From JANNYA01 sp031422315 (lineage in GTDB: Bacteria > Pseudomonadota > Gammaproteobacteria > Xanthomonadales > SZUA-5): a stretch of 64,000 bases of DNA. The notes below the pieces were generated by a model. That model did not search any database, was not told where the DNA came from, and saw nothing but the letters and a program-made list of their open reading frames with translations. This document shows, piece after piece, positions 26,823-34,149 of this stretch; position 1 is the first letter of the stretch; every line of letters starts with the position of its first letter. Position numbers and translations under genes: made by a program. The stretch is from assembly GCA_031422315.1 (NCBI GenBank), contig JANOQN010000056.1, positions 62,001 through 126,000 of the forward strand. Reading direction: 5' to 3'.

Positions 26823-27782
26823 ATGAGCCAAGCCGAACGCCGCGAGCTATACCCTGAGATTGAACCCTACGACACCGGATTTCTGCAGGTTTCGCCAATT
26901 CACACGATTTATTACGAACAGTGCGGCAACCCAAATGGCAAGCCTGCGGTATTTTTGCACGGCGGCCCTGGCGCGGGCGCCTCAAAAAAATCAAGGCGGT
27001 TTTTTGACCCCGCGCGCTACCGCATCATTTTACTCGATCAGCGCGGCTCTGGCCGCTCAACGCCACACGCCGAGCTGCGGGAAAACACCACTTGGCATTT
27101 AGTCAGCGACATCGAGCGCCTGCGCACGCATCTGCGGATTGAGCGCTGGCTCGTGTTCGGCGGCTCATGGGGCTCCACGCTGGCGCTGGCGTACGCGCAA
27201 ACGCACCCGGAGCGCCTTACGCAATTGGTTTTACGCGGAATATTTATGCTGCGGCGCTCTGAGCTTGAGTGGTTCTACCAAAAAGGTGCCGACGCGCTGT
27301 TCCCCGACGCCTGGGAGCGCTACTTAGAGCCCATCCCTAGCGTCGAGCGCGGCGATTTAATTAGCGCCTATCACCGCCGATTAACTTCTGACGAGAGTTC
27401 GGTGCGCTTAAAAGCCGCGCTGGCCTGGAGCATCTGGGAAGGCTCGACCAGCTTTTTGATGAATGATCCTAACTATGTTGCGCTAACGGCCGACGCCGAA
27501 TTCGCGCTCGCGTTCGCCCGTATTGAGTGCCATTATTTTGTCAACGGCGGCTTTTTCGAACGTGAAGATCAGCTTCTCGCAAACGTCAAAACAATTCGCC
27601 ATATTCCAAGCACCATCGTGCAAGGCCGCTATGACGTCGTTTGCCCCATGCGTAGCGCCTGGGATTTGCACAAAGCCTGGCCCGAAGCGCAGTTTGAAGT
27701 GGTAGATGACGCCGGGCACTCGGCGTTTGAGGCTGGCATTGTTGATAAGCTGGTGCAGGCTACGGATTTGTATGGGGATTAA
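26823..27782 (+). CDS. pip: Proline iminopeptidase
   Basis: The 319-residue alpha/beta-hydrolase releases N-terminal proline from peptides. Visible are the oxyanion-loop 'HGGPGAGASKKSRRFFDP', the nucleophile elbow 'GGSWGSTLALAYAQ' (Ser in GGSWGS), 'RYDVVCP' with the acidic triad residue, and 'DDAGHSAFE' with the catalytic His. The 'DQRGSGRSTPHAEL' segment is specific to the S33 prolyl aminopeptidases. It is transcribed away from the kinase operon. Confidence 0.94.
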   Translation: MSQAERRELYPEIEPYDTGFLQVSPIHTIYYEQCGNPNGKPAVFLHGGPGAGASKKSRRFFDPARYRIILLDQRGSGRSTPHAELRENTTWHLVSDIERLRTHLRIERWLVFGGSWGSTLALAYAQTHPERLTQLVLRGIFMLRRSELEWFYQKGADALFPDAWERYLEPIPSVERGDLISAYHRRLTSDESSVRLKAALAWSIWEGSTSFLMNDPNYVALTADAEFALAFARIECHYFVNGGFFEREDQLLANVKTIRHIPSTIVQGRYDVVCPMRSAWDLHKAWPEAQFEVVDDAGHSAFEAGIVDKLVQATDLYGD

Positions 27783-27825
27783 CCTAGCACACTCGAAAAA
27801 GCTCTCAAAAATATTAGTTAAATCA

Positions 27826-27972
27826 ATGCACTCTGAATTTGTGAGTCTAAAGGAAAACATGTTTAGAACGAGTATCTATGGCCCACAGGAAAGACGACCG
27901 ATAGCAGTTGACCTTTTCGCAGGTGCTGGCGGATTGTCCCTTGGTTTTGAACAAGCGGGATTTGACACTTAG
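27826..27972 (+). pseudogene. 5' stump of a DNA (cytosine-5) methyltransferase
   Basis: A 48-codon frame starts at ATG 27826 (or ATG 27859, preceded by AAGGA) and contains 'IAVDLFAGAGGLSLGFEQAG', which is motif I (SAM-binding FxGxG) of C5 cytosine methyltransferases, at the position expected near their N-terminus. It then stops at TAG 27970-27972. Catalytic motif IV (PC), motifs VI to X and the target-recognition region are all missing: the dnaE2 stop, read from the other strand, is only 18 bases away. This looks like what is left after a deletion or insertion removed the rest of a Dcm-type gene, perhaps part of a restriction-modification system. Confidence 0.75.
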
Positions 27973-27989
27973 TCTTTCATAGGCGTTTC

Positions 27990-30900
27990 TCATCGAAAGT
28001 CCCTCGAATCAATTTCAAAGCGCGGCAGCATGTGATCCAGGCCGTGCAATCGATGTGCGATCACGTGCCGCACGCCATCGTGGCTTTCTAACACGCCATC
28101 AACGCCCAGCACGTTTGATTCCAGCAGCACGCGGCGCTGCGCCTCGTAAACGGTGCGCCAAACAACGATATTGCAAAGTCCGAATTCATCCTCCAACGTC
28201 ACAAACGTCACGCCGCTTGCGGTGCCGGGGCGCTGACGTAATGTGACTAAGCCGGCGGTGCGTACTGCCCGATTGTTACCTAGTACATTTAACTCAGCGC
28301 TGCTTCGATATCGCTGCTTCTTTAAATGCGTGCGAATTAAGCTCATCGGGTGTGCTTTTAGGCTCAGCCCCAGGCTTTGGTAGTCGGCATAGACTTCGGC
28401 TGCGAGCATTGGCGCGGGTAACTCGGCAGCGTCTTCAAGCGCGGCTTGAAAGCCATGTAAGGGTAACTCGGTTTGTATGGCAGCGCTGGCCCAATTGGCT
28501 TGATGGCGATTTCCGACAATGCTCTGCAGCGCGTCGGCTTTTGCTAGCTTGGCTCTAGTTCCTGCATCTAGGTCGGCGCGCTGGCTTAGCTCGGCGATGC
28601 TCGCAAACGGCCCGTTCTGGCGCGCAGTTTCAATGCGTAAACCGGCGGCTTCTTGCAGGCCGCTGACTAAATGCAGGCCCAATCGCAGTGCGCCTGTATC
28701 CACGCGGCTGAGCCAGCCACTCACCTGCACATCAACCGGCAAAACTTGAATGTGATGTGCTTTGACATCGGCGATGATTTGCGCAGGCAAGTAAAAACCC
28801 ATGGGCTGCGAATTGAGCAGCGCGCAGGCAAATTGCGCTGGATAGTGGCACTTCAAATAGCAGCTGGCATAGACCAATAACGCAAAACTAGCGGCATGCG
28901 ATTCTGGAAATCCGTAAGCGCCAAAACCTTTTATTTGCTCGAACACCTGCTCGGCAAAGCTTAGCTCATAGCCACGCTCACGCATGCCATTCAAGATGCG
29001 ATCTCGATAGTGTTCTAAGCCACCGCGCCGTTTCCAGGCCGCCATTGAGCGGCGCAGCTGATCCGCTTCGCCTGGCGTAAAACCGGCCGCGACGATCGCC
29101 AGCTGCATGACCTGCTCTTGAAAAATCGGCACGCCGAGCGTGCGTTCGAACACTCGCTTTAAATCCTCACTCGGGTAGGAAACCGGCTCCAAACCCTGGC
29201 GACGGCGCAGGTACGGGTGCACCATTTTTCCTTGAATCGGGCCGGGCCGCACTATTGCCACCTCGATCACCAAATCATAGAAATTGGCCGGCTTAAGCCT
29301 AGGCAGCATCGCCATTTGCGCGCGCGATTCAATCTGAAAAACGCCGAGCGTGTCCCCTCTTTGGATCATCTGATATGTGGCCGGATCCTCCGCTGGAATA
29401 TCGGCTAAATCTTGCATGCCCAGCATGGTCAAGCAGCGCCGAATACAGCTCAGCATACCAAGTGCCAAGCAGTCCACTTTTAATAATCCGAGCGTGTCGA
29501 GATCGTCTTTGTCCCACTGCAAAATGGTGCGATCCGGCATTGCTGCGTTTTCAACGGGTACCAAAGTTGATAAGTTAGCTTCAGAGATAACAAAACCGCC
29601 GACGTGCTGGGATAAGTGCCTAGGAAAGCCCATGATTTGCTGTGAAAGCACGCGCAGCTTCTTGATCGCGGTGCTGTCAGGATCAAAGCCTAACTCGCGC
29701 AGGCGAGCGCCAAAGTTGGGCGGCTTTTTTGCGGGTTCGCCGCCGTTTTCATCCGCCTCGCTGGGTTCTAAATCACTGCGCCAACCGGCTAGCGCGCGGG
29801 TAAGTTCATCCAATTGATCGTGCGCAAAACCGAGCGCTTTCGCGACATCGCGCACTGCGCTTTTTTGCCGATAACAAATCACCGTAGCGGCTAGCGCGGC
29901 GCGTTCGCGGCCATATTTTTGATAGATGTATTGAAAGACTTCTTCCCGGCGCTGGTGTTCAAAATCCACGTCAATATCGGGCGGTTCGTTACGTTCCTTG
30001 CTAATAAAGCGCTCGAACAGCATATTGCCGCGCGCCGGATCTACCTCGGTTATTCCTAAGCAATAGCACACCGACGAGTTCGCCGCCGAACCCCGGCCCT
30101 GGCACAAAATGCCGCGTTGGCGGGCAAACGCAACAATGTCATGTACGGTCAAAAAGTAGGATTCATAACCTAGCTCAGCAATCAGTGCTAACTCATAGTC
30201 AATCTGTTTTTGCACAAGCGCCGGTGTGCCAGCAGGCCAGCGCTTTGCTTGGCCTGCTGCTGTTAATCGCGCCAGCCAGGTGCTTGCGCTAAAGCCTGCG
30301 GGTGCTAGCTCGCTTGGGTAGCGATATTGCAAACTGCGCAGGCTAAAATCGCACAGTTTGGCGGTGTCAACGCTGGCTTGCAGCAGCTCTGGCTGGTACA
30401 GCGCCGCAAGTTCTGCTCTAGTGCGCAAATGCCGCTCAGCGTTCGGGAACAGTGCCAAACCGGCCTGCGCTACCGGCACGCCGAGCGCAATGGCAGTCAG
30501 CACATCTTGCAGTGGCCGCCGGCTGCGCGCGTGCATGTGGACGTCATTGCATGCCACCGCTGAAACCTCAGCGCGCTTTGCAATTTGCCGCAAAAGCGCC
30601 AGCGTTTGTTCGTCTCGACCGCTTTGATGCAGCGCGATTGCGAGTCGTACCTCGGTAATATGCAGCTTAAGCCAGCCCAGTTGTTCGATAAGCGCAAGCG
30701 CCAACGATTCACGATCAGCAGTTTGCTGCGCCTGCCACAGCGTATGCGCGTCGGGCAGCAAAATCGCGACTAGATTGTCAGCGCCGCCCGACTCAGCTAA
30801 GCAGCGCTCCAGCATCGCGCGATCGGCTTGATATCTACCCTTGTCGGCCGCACGGCGCGCGTGGGTAATGAACTGGCATAGTTGGGTATAGCCGGCCAAA

Positions 30901-31190
30901 TTACGCACCAATAGCGCTAGCTTGAGCCCGCAGCTGAGTCGAAACTCCGACCCAACAATTAGCTTGACCGGCGTGCCGCTTGCCGCGCATTTTTCAGCCG
31001 CTTCCAGCGCCCGCACAATGCCGGACAAGCTGGCTTCATCGGTAATCGCAAGTGCTTGATAGCCAAGCTTAGCGGCGCGTTCGAATAATTCTTGCGCCGA
31101 TGATGCGCCGCGCTGAAAACTAAAATTACTCAGGCAGTGCAGCTCGGCGAATTCGGGCAGCGCGCTCGCGCTAGCCGCTGTCGGCATCAA
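27990..31190 (-). CDS. dnaE2: Error-prone DNA polymerase DnaE2
   Basis: The 1066-residue C-family polymerase has an N-terminal PHP domain ('AELHCLSNFSFQRGASS', 'ALAITDEASLSGIVRA'), a palm with the catalytic acidic motif 'PDIDVDFEHQRREEV', fingers including 'GFPRHLSQHVGGFVIS', and a C-terminal OB domain. It is shorter than replicative DnaE (about 1160) and lacks its long C-terminal tail, fitting DnaE2/ImuC, which works in SOS mutagenesis across lesions. The usual partners imuA and imuB are not next to it. The start overlaps the upstream bpt gene by about 20 bases (ATG 31190 or 31187). Confidence 0.93.
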   Translation of the reverse strand: MMPTAASASALPEFAELHCLSNFSFQRGASSAQELFERAAKLGYQALAITDEASLSGIVRALEAAEKCAASGTPVKLIVGSEFRLSCGLKLALLVRNLAGYTQLCQFITHARRAADKGRYQADRAMLERCLAESGGADNLVAILLPDAHTLWQAQQTADRESLALALIEQLGWLKLHITEVRLAIALHQSGRDEQTLALLRQIAKRAEVSAVACNDVHMHARSRRPLQDVLTAIALGVPVAQAGLALFPNAERHLRTRAELAALYQPELLQASVDTAKLCDFSLRSLQYRYPSELAPAGFSASTWLARLTAAGQAKRWPAGTPALVQKQIDYELALIAELGYESYFLTVHDIVAFARQRGILCQGRGSAANSSVCYCLGITEVDPARGNMLFERFISKERNEPPDIDVDFEHQRREEVFQYIYQKYGRERAALAATVICYRQKSAVRDVAKALGFAHDQLDELTRALAGWRSDLEPSEADENGGEPAKKPPNFGARLRELGFDPDSTAIKKLRVLSQQIMGFPRHLSQHVGGFVISEANLSTLVPVENAAMPDRTILQWDKDDLDTLGLLKVDCLALGMLSCIRRCLTMLGMQDLADIPAEDPATYQMIQRGDTLGVFQIESRAQMAMLPRLKPANFYDLVIEVAIVRPGPIQGKMVHPYLRRRQGLEPVSYPSEDLKRVFERTLGVPIFQEQVMQLAIVAAGFTPGEADQLRRSMAAWKRRGGLEHYRDRILNGMRERGYELSFAEQVFEQIKGFGAYGFPESHAASFALLVYASCYLKCHYPAQFACALLNSQPMGFYLPAQIIADVKAHHIQVLPVDVQVSGWLSRVDTGALRLGLHLVSGLQEAAGLRIETARQNGPFASIAELSQRADLDAGTRAKLAKADALQSIVGNRHQANWASAAIQTELPLHGFQAALEDAAELPAPMLAAEVYADYQSLGLSLKAHPMSLIRTHLKKQRYRSSAELNVLGNNRAVRTAGLVTLRQRPGTASGVTFVTLEDEFGLCNIVVWRTVYEAQRRVLLESNVLGVDGVLESHDGVRHVIAHRLHGLDHMLPRFEIDSRDFR

Positions 31191-31917
31191 CTTTGCTCAG
31201 CTCAACACCCGTGGCCGATTGCCTGCGCCAAACGCCGGACACTTGAATCTCGAGCGGCTGGAAATTGGCTTTGTAATGCATCTTCGGATGCTGATTGATC
31301 CAATAGCCCAGATACACATGCGGCAAGTCAAGCTTTTGCGCCAATTGAATCTGACTCAAAATCGCTAAAGTGCCCAGGCCACGCGCCTTAAAATCGGCAT
31401 CAAAAAAAGTGTAAACCGACGACAACCCATCCGCTGCAACATCCGTGACGGCCACGCAAAGTAGCTTGCCTGCCAAACTAAATTCTAAGAACCAGGTTTT
31501 CGACCAGGCTGAAGTTAGGAATCGCATAAAATCTTCTTGGCTGGGATTCTCCATACCACCGCCCGGATGGCGCTGGCTCAAATAGCGCTGATACAGCGCA
31601 AACTGCGCCTCGCCAAAAGCGGCTGGGCGCAGCGTCATTTGCAAATCAGAATTGTCACGCAAATTGCGGCGCTGGCTGCGATCAGGTGTAAACGCGGCAA
31701 CCGGAATACGCGATGCCACGCAGGCTTTGCAAGTTTGGCAATGTGGCCGGTAAACGTGCCCACCGGCCCGGCGAAATCCCCTCACAAGCGCCTGCTCGTA
31801 GATTGATTGCTGCGGCTCGGCAATCGGGTCAATCAGCAAATTGCGCGCTAGCCGATCCGGAAAATAGCCGCACGGGTGATCAATCGAATAAAACAGCCGG
31901 ACTGCATCGCGCTGCAT
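31171..31917 (-). CDS. bpt: Aspartate/glutamate leucyltransferase (bacterial Ate1 homologue)
   Basis: The 248-residue aminoacyl-tRNA-protein transferase would add Leu to proteins with N-terminal Asp or Glu for N-end-rule degradation. Typical features are 'CGYFPDRLARNLLIDP' near the N-terminus, the Cys-rich 'RPHCQTCKACVASRIPV', 'QRRNLRDNSDL', and the C-terminal 'LPHVYLGYWINQHPKMHYK' (quoted in part: YLGYWINQ). The order N-terminal ATE domain then C-terminal ATE domain is complete. It lies just upstream of dnaE2 and may share its transcript. Confidence 0.93.
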   Translation of the reverse strand: MQRDAVRLFYSIDHPCGYFPDRLARNLLIDPIAEPQQSIYEQALVRGFRRAGGHVYRPHCQTCKACVASRIPVAAFTPDRSQRRNLRDNSDLQMTLRPAAFGEAQFALYQRYLSQRHPGGGMENPSQEDFMRFLTSAWSKTWFLEFSLAGKLLCVAVTDVAADGLSSVYTFFDADFKARGLGTLAILSQIQLAQKLDLPHVYLGYWINQHPKMHYKANFQPLEIQVSGVWRRQSATGVELSKVDADSG

Positions 31918-32029
31918 AGAAATGGTTCTGAACTCAGTAAATTAAGTGCTTCGATGATAGCGGCTTGACGGGTAAAATCAGCGTCAAGTAGGGCGTTTTT
32001 GTGAAGCCCGGGCGCTTCTTCAGTGCAAA

Positions 32030-32057
32030 CCCTACTGACATACTGCTGTCAGTAGGG
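32030..32057. promoter_or_regulatory. Perfect 11-bp inverted repeat upstream of the VOC gene
   Basis: CCCTACTGACA (32030-32040) and TGTCAGTAGGG (32047-32057) are separated by six bases. A further half-like AAGTAGGG occurs at 31986-31993. The element sits in the bpt/VOC divergent intergenic region about 50 bases before the VOC start, a position suited to an operator or a leader hairpin. No T-run follows, so a terminator is less likely. Confidence 0.5.
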
Positions 32058-32103
32058 CTATGCCACGCTAGCCTTCCCACCCAACCACACAAGAGGTACT
32101 TTT

Positions 32104-32472
32104 ATGATCGGCAATGCAAATTGGTTTGAAATTCCAACCCTTAACTTTGAACGCGCTGTAATGTTCTACCAAGCGGCTTTTCAAGTCAGCTTAAAACGCG
32201 AGAACATGGGCGGAGAAATGGCGATGTTCCCCGGCAGTGACGGCGTTGGCAGCGGCGCGCTTGTTGCGCCGCAAGATGGCTATACCCCCGGCAACGCTGG
32301 CCCGGTGGTTTATCTGGATGCGGGCGGTGACCTGCAACACGTACTCACGCGCGCCGAACAAAATGGCGGCACAACATTGCTGCCAAAAACCGCGCTGCCA
32401 GAAGGCATGGGTTTTTTTGCGCATCTGCAAGATAGTGAAGGCAATCGCGTTGGCTTGCATTCGATGGCTTAG
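32104..32472 (+). CDS. VOC (glyoxalase/bleomycin-resistance fold) family protein
   Basis: The 122-residue single-domain protein follows AGAGG at 32092-32096. The beta-alpha-beta-beta-beta pattern is clear: 'NWFEIPTLNFERAVMFYQAAF' (quoted in part: RAVMFYQAAF) at the start, 'GPVVYLDAGGDLQHVLTRAEQ' in the second module, and a terminal 'HLQDSEGNRVGLHSM'. The His and Glu positions of metal-binding VOC enzymes appear only in part, so it may or may not be an enzyme. No substrate can be named. Confidence 0.85.
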   Translation: MIGNANWFEIPTLNFERAVMFYQAAFQVSLKRENMGGEMAMFPGSDGVGSGALVAPQDGYTPGNAGPVVYLDAGGDLQHVLTRAEQNGGTTLLPKTALPEGMGFFAHLQDSEGNRVGLHSMA

Positions 32473-32480
32473 GCATTGCT

Positions 32481-32512
32481 ACCGATTCACGCCTAAAACA
32501 GCGTGAATCGGT
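32481..32512. terminator. Perfect 12-bp inverted repeat between the VOC and toxin-antitoxin genes
   Basis: ACCGATTCACGC (32481-32492) and GCGTGAATCGGT (32501-32512) flank an 8-base loop and are followed by TTAAT. The hairpin lies 8 bases after the VOC stop and about 40 bases before the antitoxin start. It could end the VOC transcript, although the T-run is poor, or be the operator bound by the Phd-type antitoxin. Sequence alone does not decide. Confidence 0.5.
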
Positions 32513-32550
32513 TTAATATGTACATAACTGACAGCCAAAACGGTGAATTT

Positions 32551-32868
32551 ATGTCCCATTCGATCGCGCAATCGCGCCAGCAGCTTTCTGCACTTATTGA
32601 GTTGGCGCAAACTGCGCCGCAAGTGATTACTAAGCACAACACGCCGGTAGCCGTGCTGGTGTCAAATGAGTACTTTGAGAAAACGGCGGCTGCGACGCAA
32701 CCCAAGCTCAGCTTTTATGAGCACTTTATGGCACTTCGCGAAAAATATGCCCCGTTAGACGACGAAGGTTTCGATTTACAGTTCCAAATTGAAAAGGATT
32801 CGACGCCTGACGGCTACTCGCGTGTTAAAGCATGGACGCGGCCTAACAGTTTTCTTGACCCCGAGTAA
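32551..32868 (+). CDS. Phd/YefM-type antitoxin
   Basis: ATG 32551, preceded by GGTGA with a 6-base spacer, gives 105 residues; in-frame ATG 32518 and GTG 32503 lie further upstream but would put extra residues before the conserved start. The N-terminal part has the Phd DNA-binding pattern 'SIAQSRQQLSALIELAQTA', then 'VITKHNTPVAVLVSNEYFE'. The C-terminal half is acidic and less ordered, as expected for the part that wraps the toxin. It precedes the PIN-domain gene by 7 bases. Autoregulation through the inverted repeat at 32481-32512 is plausible. Confidence 0.83.
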   Translation: MSHSIAQSRQQLSALIELAQTAPQVITKHNTPVAVLVSNEYFEKTAAATQPKLSFYEHFMALREKYAPLDDEGFDLQFQIEKDSTPDGYSRVKAWTRPNSFLDPE

Positions 32869-32875
32869 TCCGGCA

Positions 32876-33292
32876 ATGTTCAAAACGATTTTTATTTTGG
32901 ACACCAACGTAATCAGCGAATTTGCACGGCTAAGTCCTGACCGCAACGTCGTAAAATGGCTTATGTCTGTTGAGCATCTGGCTGTTTCAGCTGTAACAAT
33001 TGAAGAAGCACACTATGGCTTTGCTTGGCGGCCCAACGCCCGCAAACTCGATATTTTTAATGATTTTCTAAATCGCATGTATGCTGTTTACCCAATAACT
33101 GGCGCGATTGCGCAGCGAGCTGGCGTTGTGCGCGGCCAATTTCAGGCTCAGGGTATTACCCGAAGCATGCAGGACATTCTTATTGCAGCTACAGCACTCG
33201 AGCACCAGCTCATCGTAGCGACGCGCAACCAAAAAGATTTCCTAGGTTGTGGGGTTCAGTTGATCAATCCGTTCAATCCTGCCGAACATTGA
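32876..33292 (+). CDS. PIN-domain toxin (VapC/FitB-like ribonuclease)
   Basis: ATG 32876 gives 138 residues beginning directly with the PIN fold: 'ILDTNVISEFARLSPD' carries the first catalytic Asp and a Glu, 'TIEEAHYGF' a second Glu, and 'SMQDILIAATALEH' the distal Asp. Final 'ATRNQKDFLGCGVQLINPFNP' (quoted in part: ATRNQKDF) is typical of FitB-type VapC toxins. Such toxins cut RNA under control of the paired antitoxin. All acidic residues are present, so the toxin looks functional. Confidence 0.9.
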   Translation: MFKTIFILDTNVISEFARLSPDRNVVKWLMSVEHLAVSAVTIEEAHYGFAWRPNARKLDIFNDFLNRMYAVYPITGAIAQRAGVVRGQFQAQGITRSMQDILIAATALEHQLIVATRNQKDFLGCGVQLINPFNPAEH

Positions 33293-33302
33293 TGCGTTTA
33301 TT

Positions 33303-33989
33303 GTGCGACGCGCTGATCGCCTGTTCAAAATAGTCCAGTTCCTGCGCGGGCGTCGATTAACCACCGCGCAGCAGCTGAGTGCTTGGCTATCGGTCAGTGA
33401 TCGAACCATCTACCGGGATATTCGTGACCTAAGTTTATCGGGCACGCCGATTGAAGGCGAAGCGGGCGTGGGCTATCGCTTAAAGGGCGGCATTGAGCTG
33501 CCGCCGCTGCAATTTGAGTTCGAGGAAATCGAAGCGCTCACGCTTGGCGCGCGCATGGTAGAAACCTGGAGCGGTCCAAAACTCGCCGCTGCAGCGGCGC
33601 AAGCCTTGGCGAAAATTGCCAGCGCACTACCCAAAGAGCGGCGCGGCTGGTTAGAAGCAAGCCGCACGTTCGTGCCTGATTTTCACATCCCAAAACAAGT
33701 CGGCGAGCGCTTCGACCAGGTTCGTAGCGCAATCGCTACCCGCACTAAACTCAACTTTGTGTATGGCGATGAGCAAAAACAGGTCAGTGAGCGCACCGTC
33801 TGGCCGCTATCACTGTATTTTTGGGGTGAGCGTTGGACGCTCGGTGCGTGGTGCGAACTGCGCAGTGACTTCCGTAGTTTTCGGGTTGATCGCATGCTGC
33901 GTTTGAAAATGCTGGAGGAGCAATTTCCAGATCAAGCCGGACGGCGTTTGAACGACTTTGTTCGCATTCAATGCGTGCCTGATTCATAA
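33303..33989 (+). CDS. YafY-like HTH/WYL-domain transcriptional regulator
   Basis: The 228-residue protein starts at GTG 33303. The N-terminus is an HTH_11 domain ('RADRLFKIVQFLRGRRLTTA', 'LSVSDRTIYRDIRDLSLSG'), followed by the linker 'GVGYRLKGG' and a WYL-type ligand-binding domain ('VWPLSLYFWGERWTLGAWCE', 'FRSFRVDRM'). WYL regulators respond to nucleotides or other small ligands. It lies 10 bases after the toxin gene in the same direction, but its target is not evident. Confidence 0.88.
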   Translation: MRRADRLFKIVQFLRGRRLTTAQQLSAWLSVSDRTIYRDIRDLSLSGTPIEGEAGVGYRLKGGIELPPLQFEFEEIEALTLGARMVETWSGPKLAAAAAQALAKIASALPKERRGWLEASRTFVPDFHIPKQVGERFDQVRSAIATRTKLNFVYGDEQKQVSERTVWPLSLYFWGERWTLGAWCELRSDFRSFRVDRMLRLKMLEEQFPDQAGRRLNDFVRIQCVPDS

Positions 33990-34149
33990 GCTCATTCATA
34001 ATTTAGTGCTTTGATTGCGCGCGTTAGAAATTTCAACTTGATTGCGCGCATAATTGTCGACCCAGGCCCGCTGAACGAGTTTTAGCAATGGCTTGTAGAC
34101 GCAGGATTTCACTGCGATTTTAGCCAACAAAACTTTGATAGAGCCTGAT

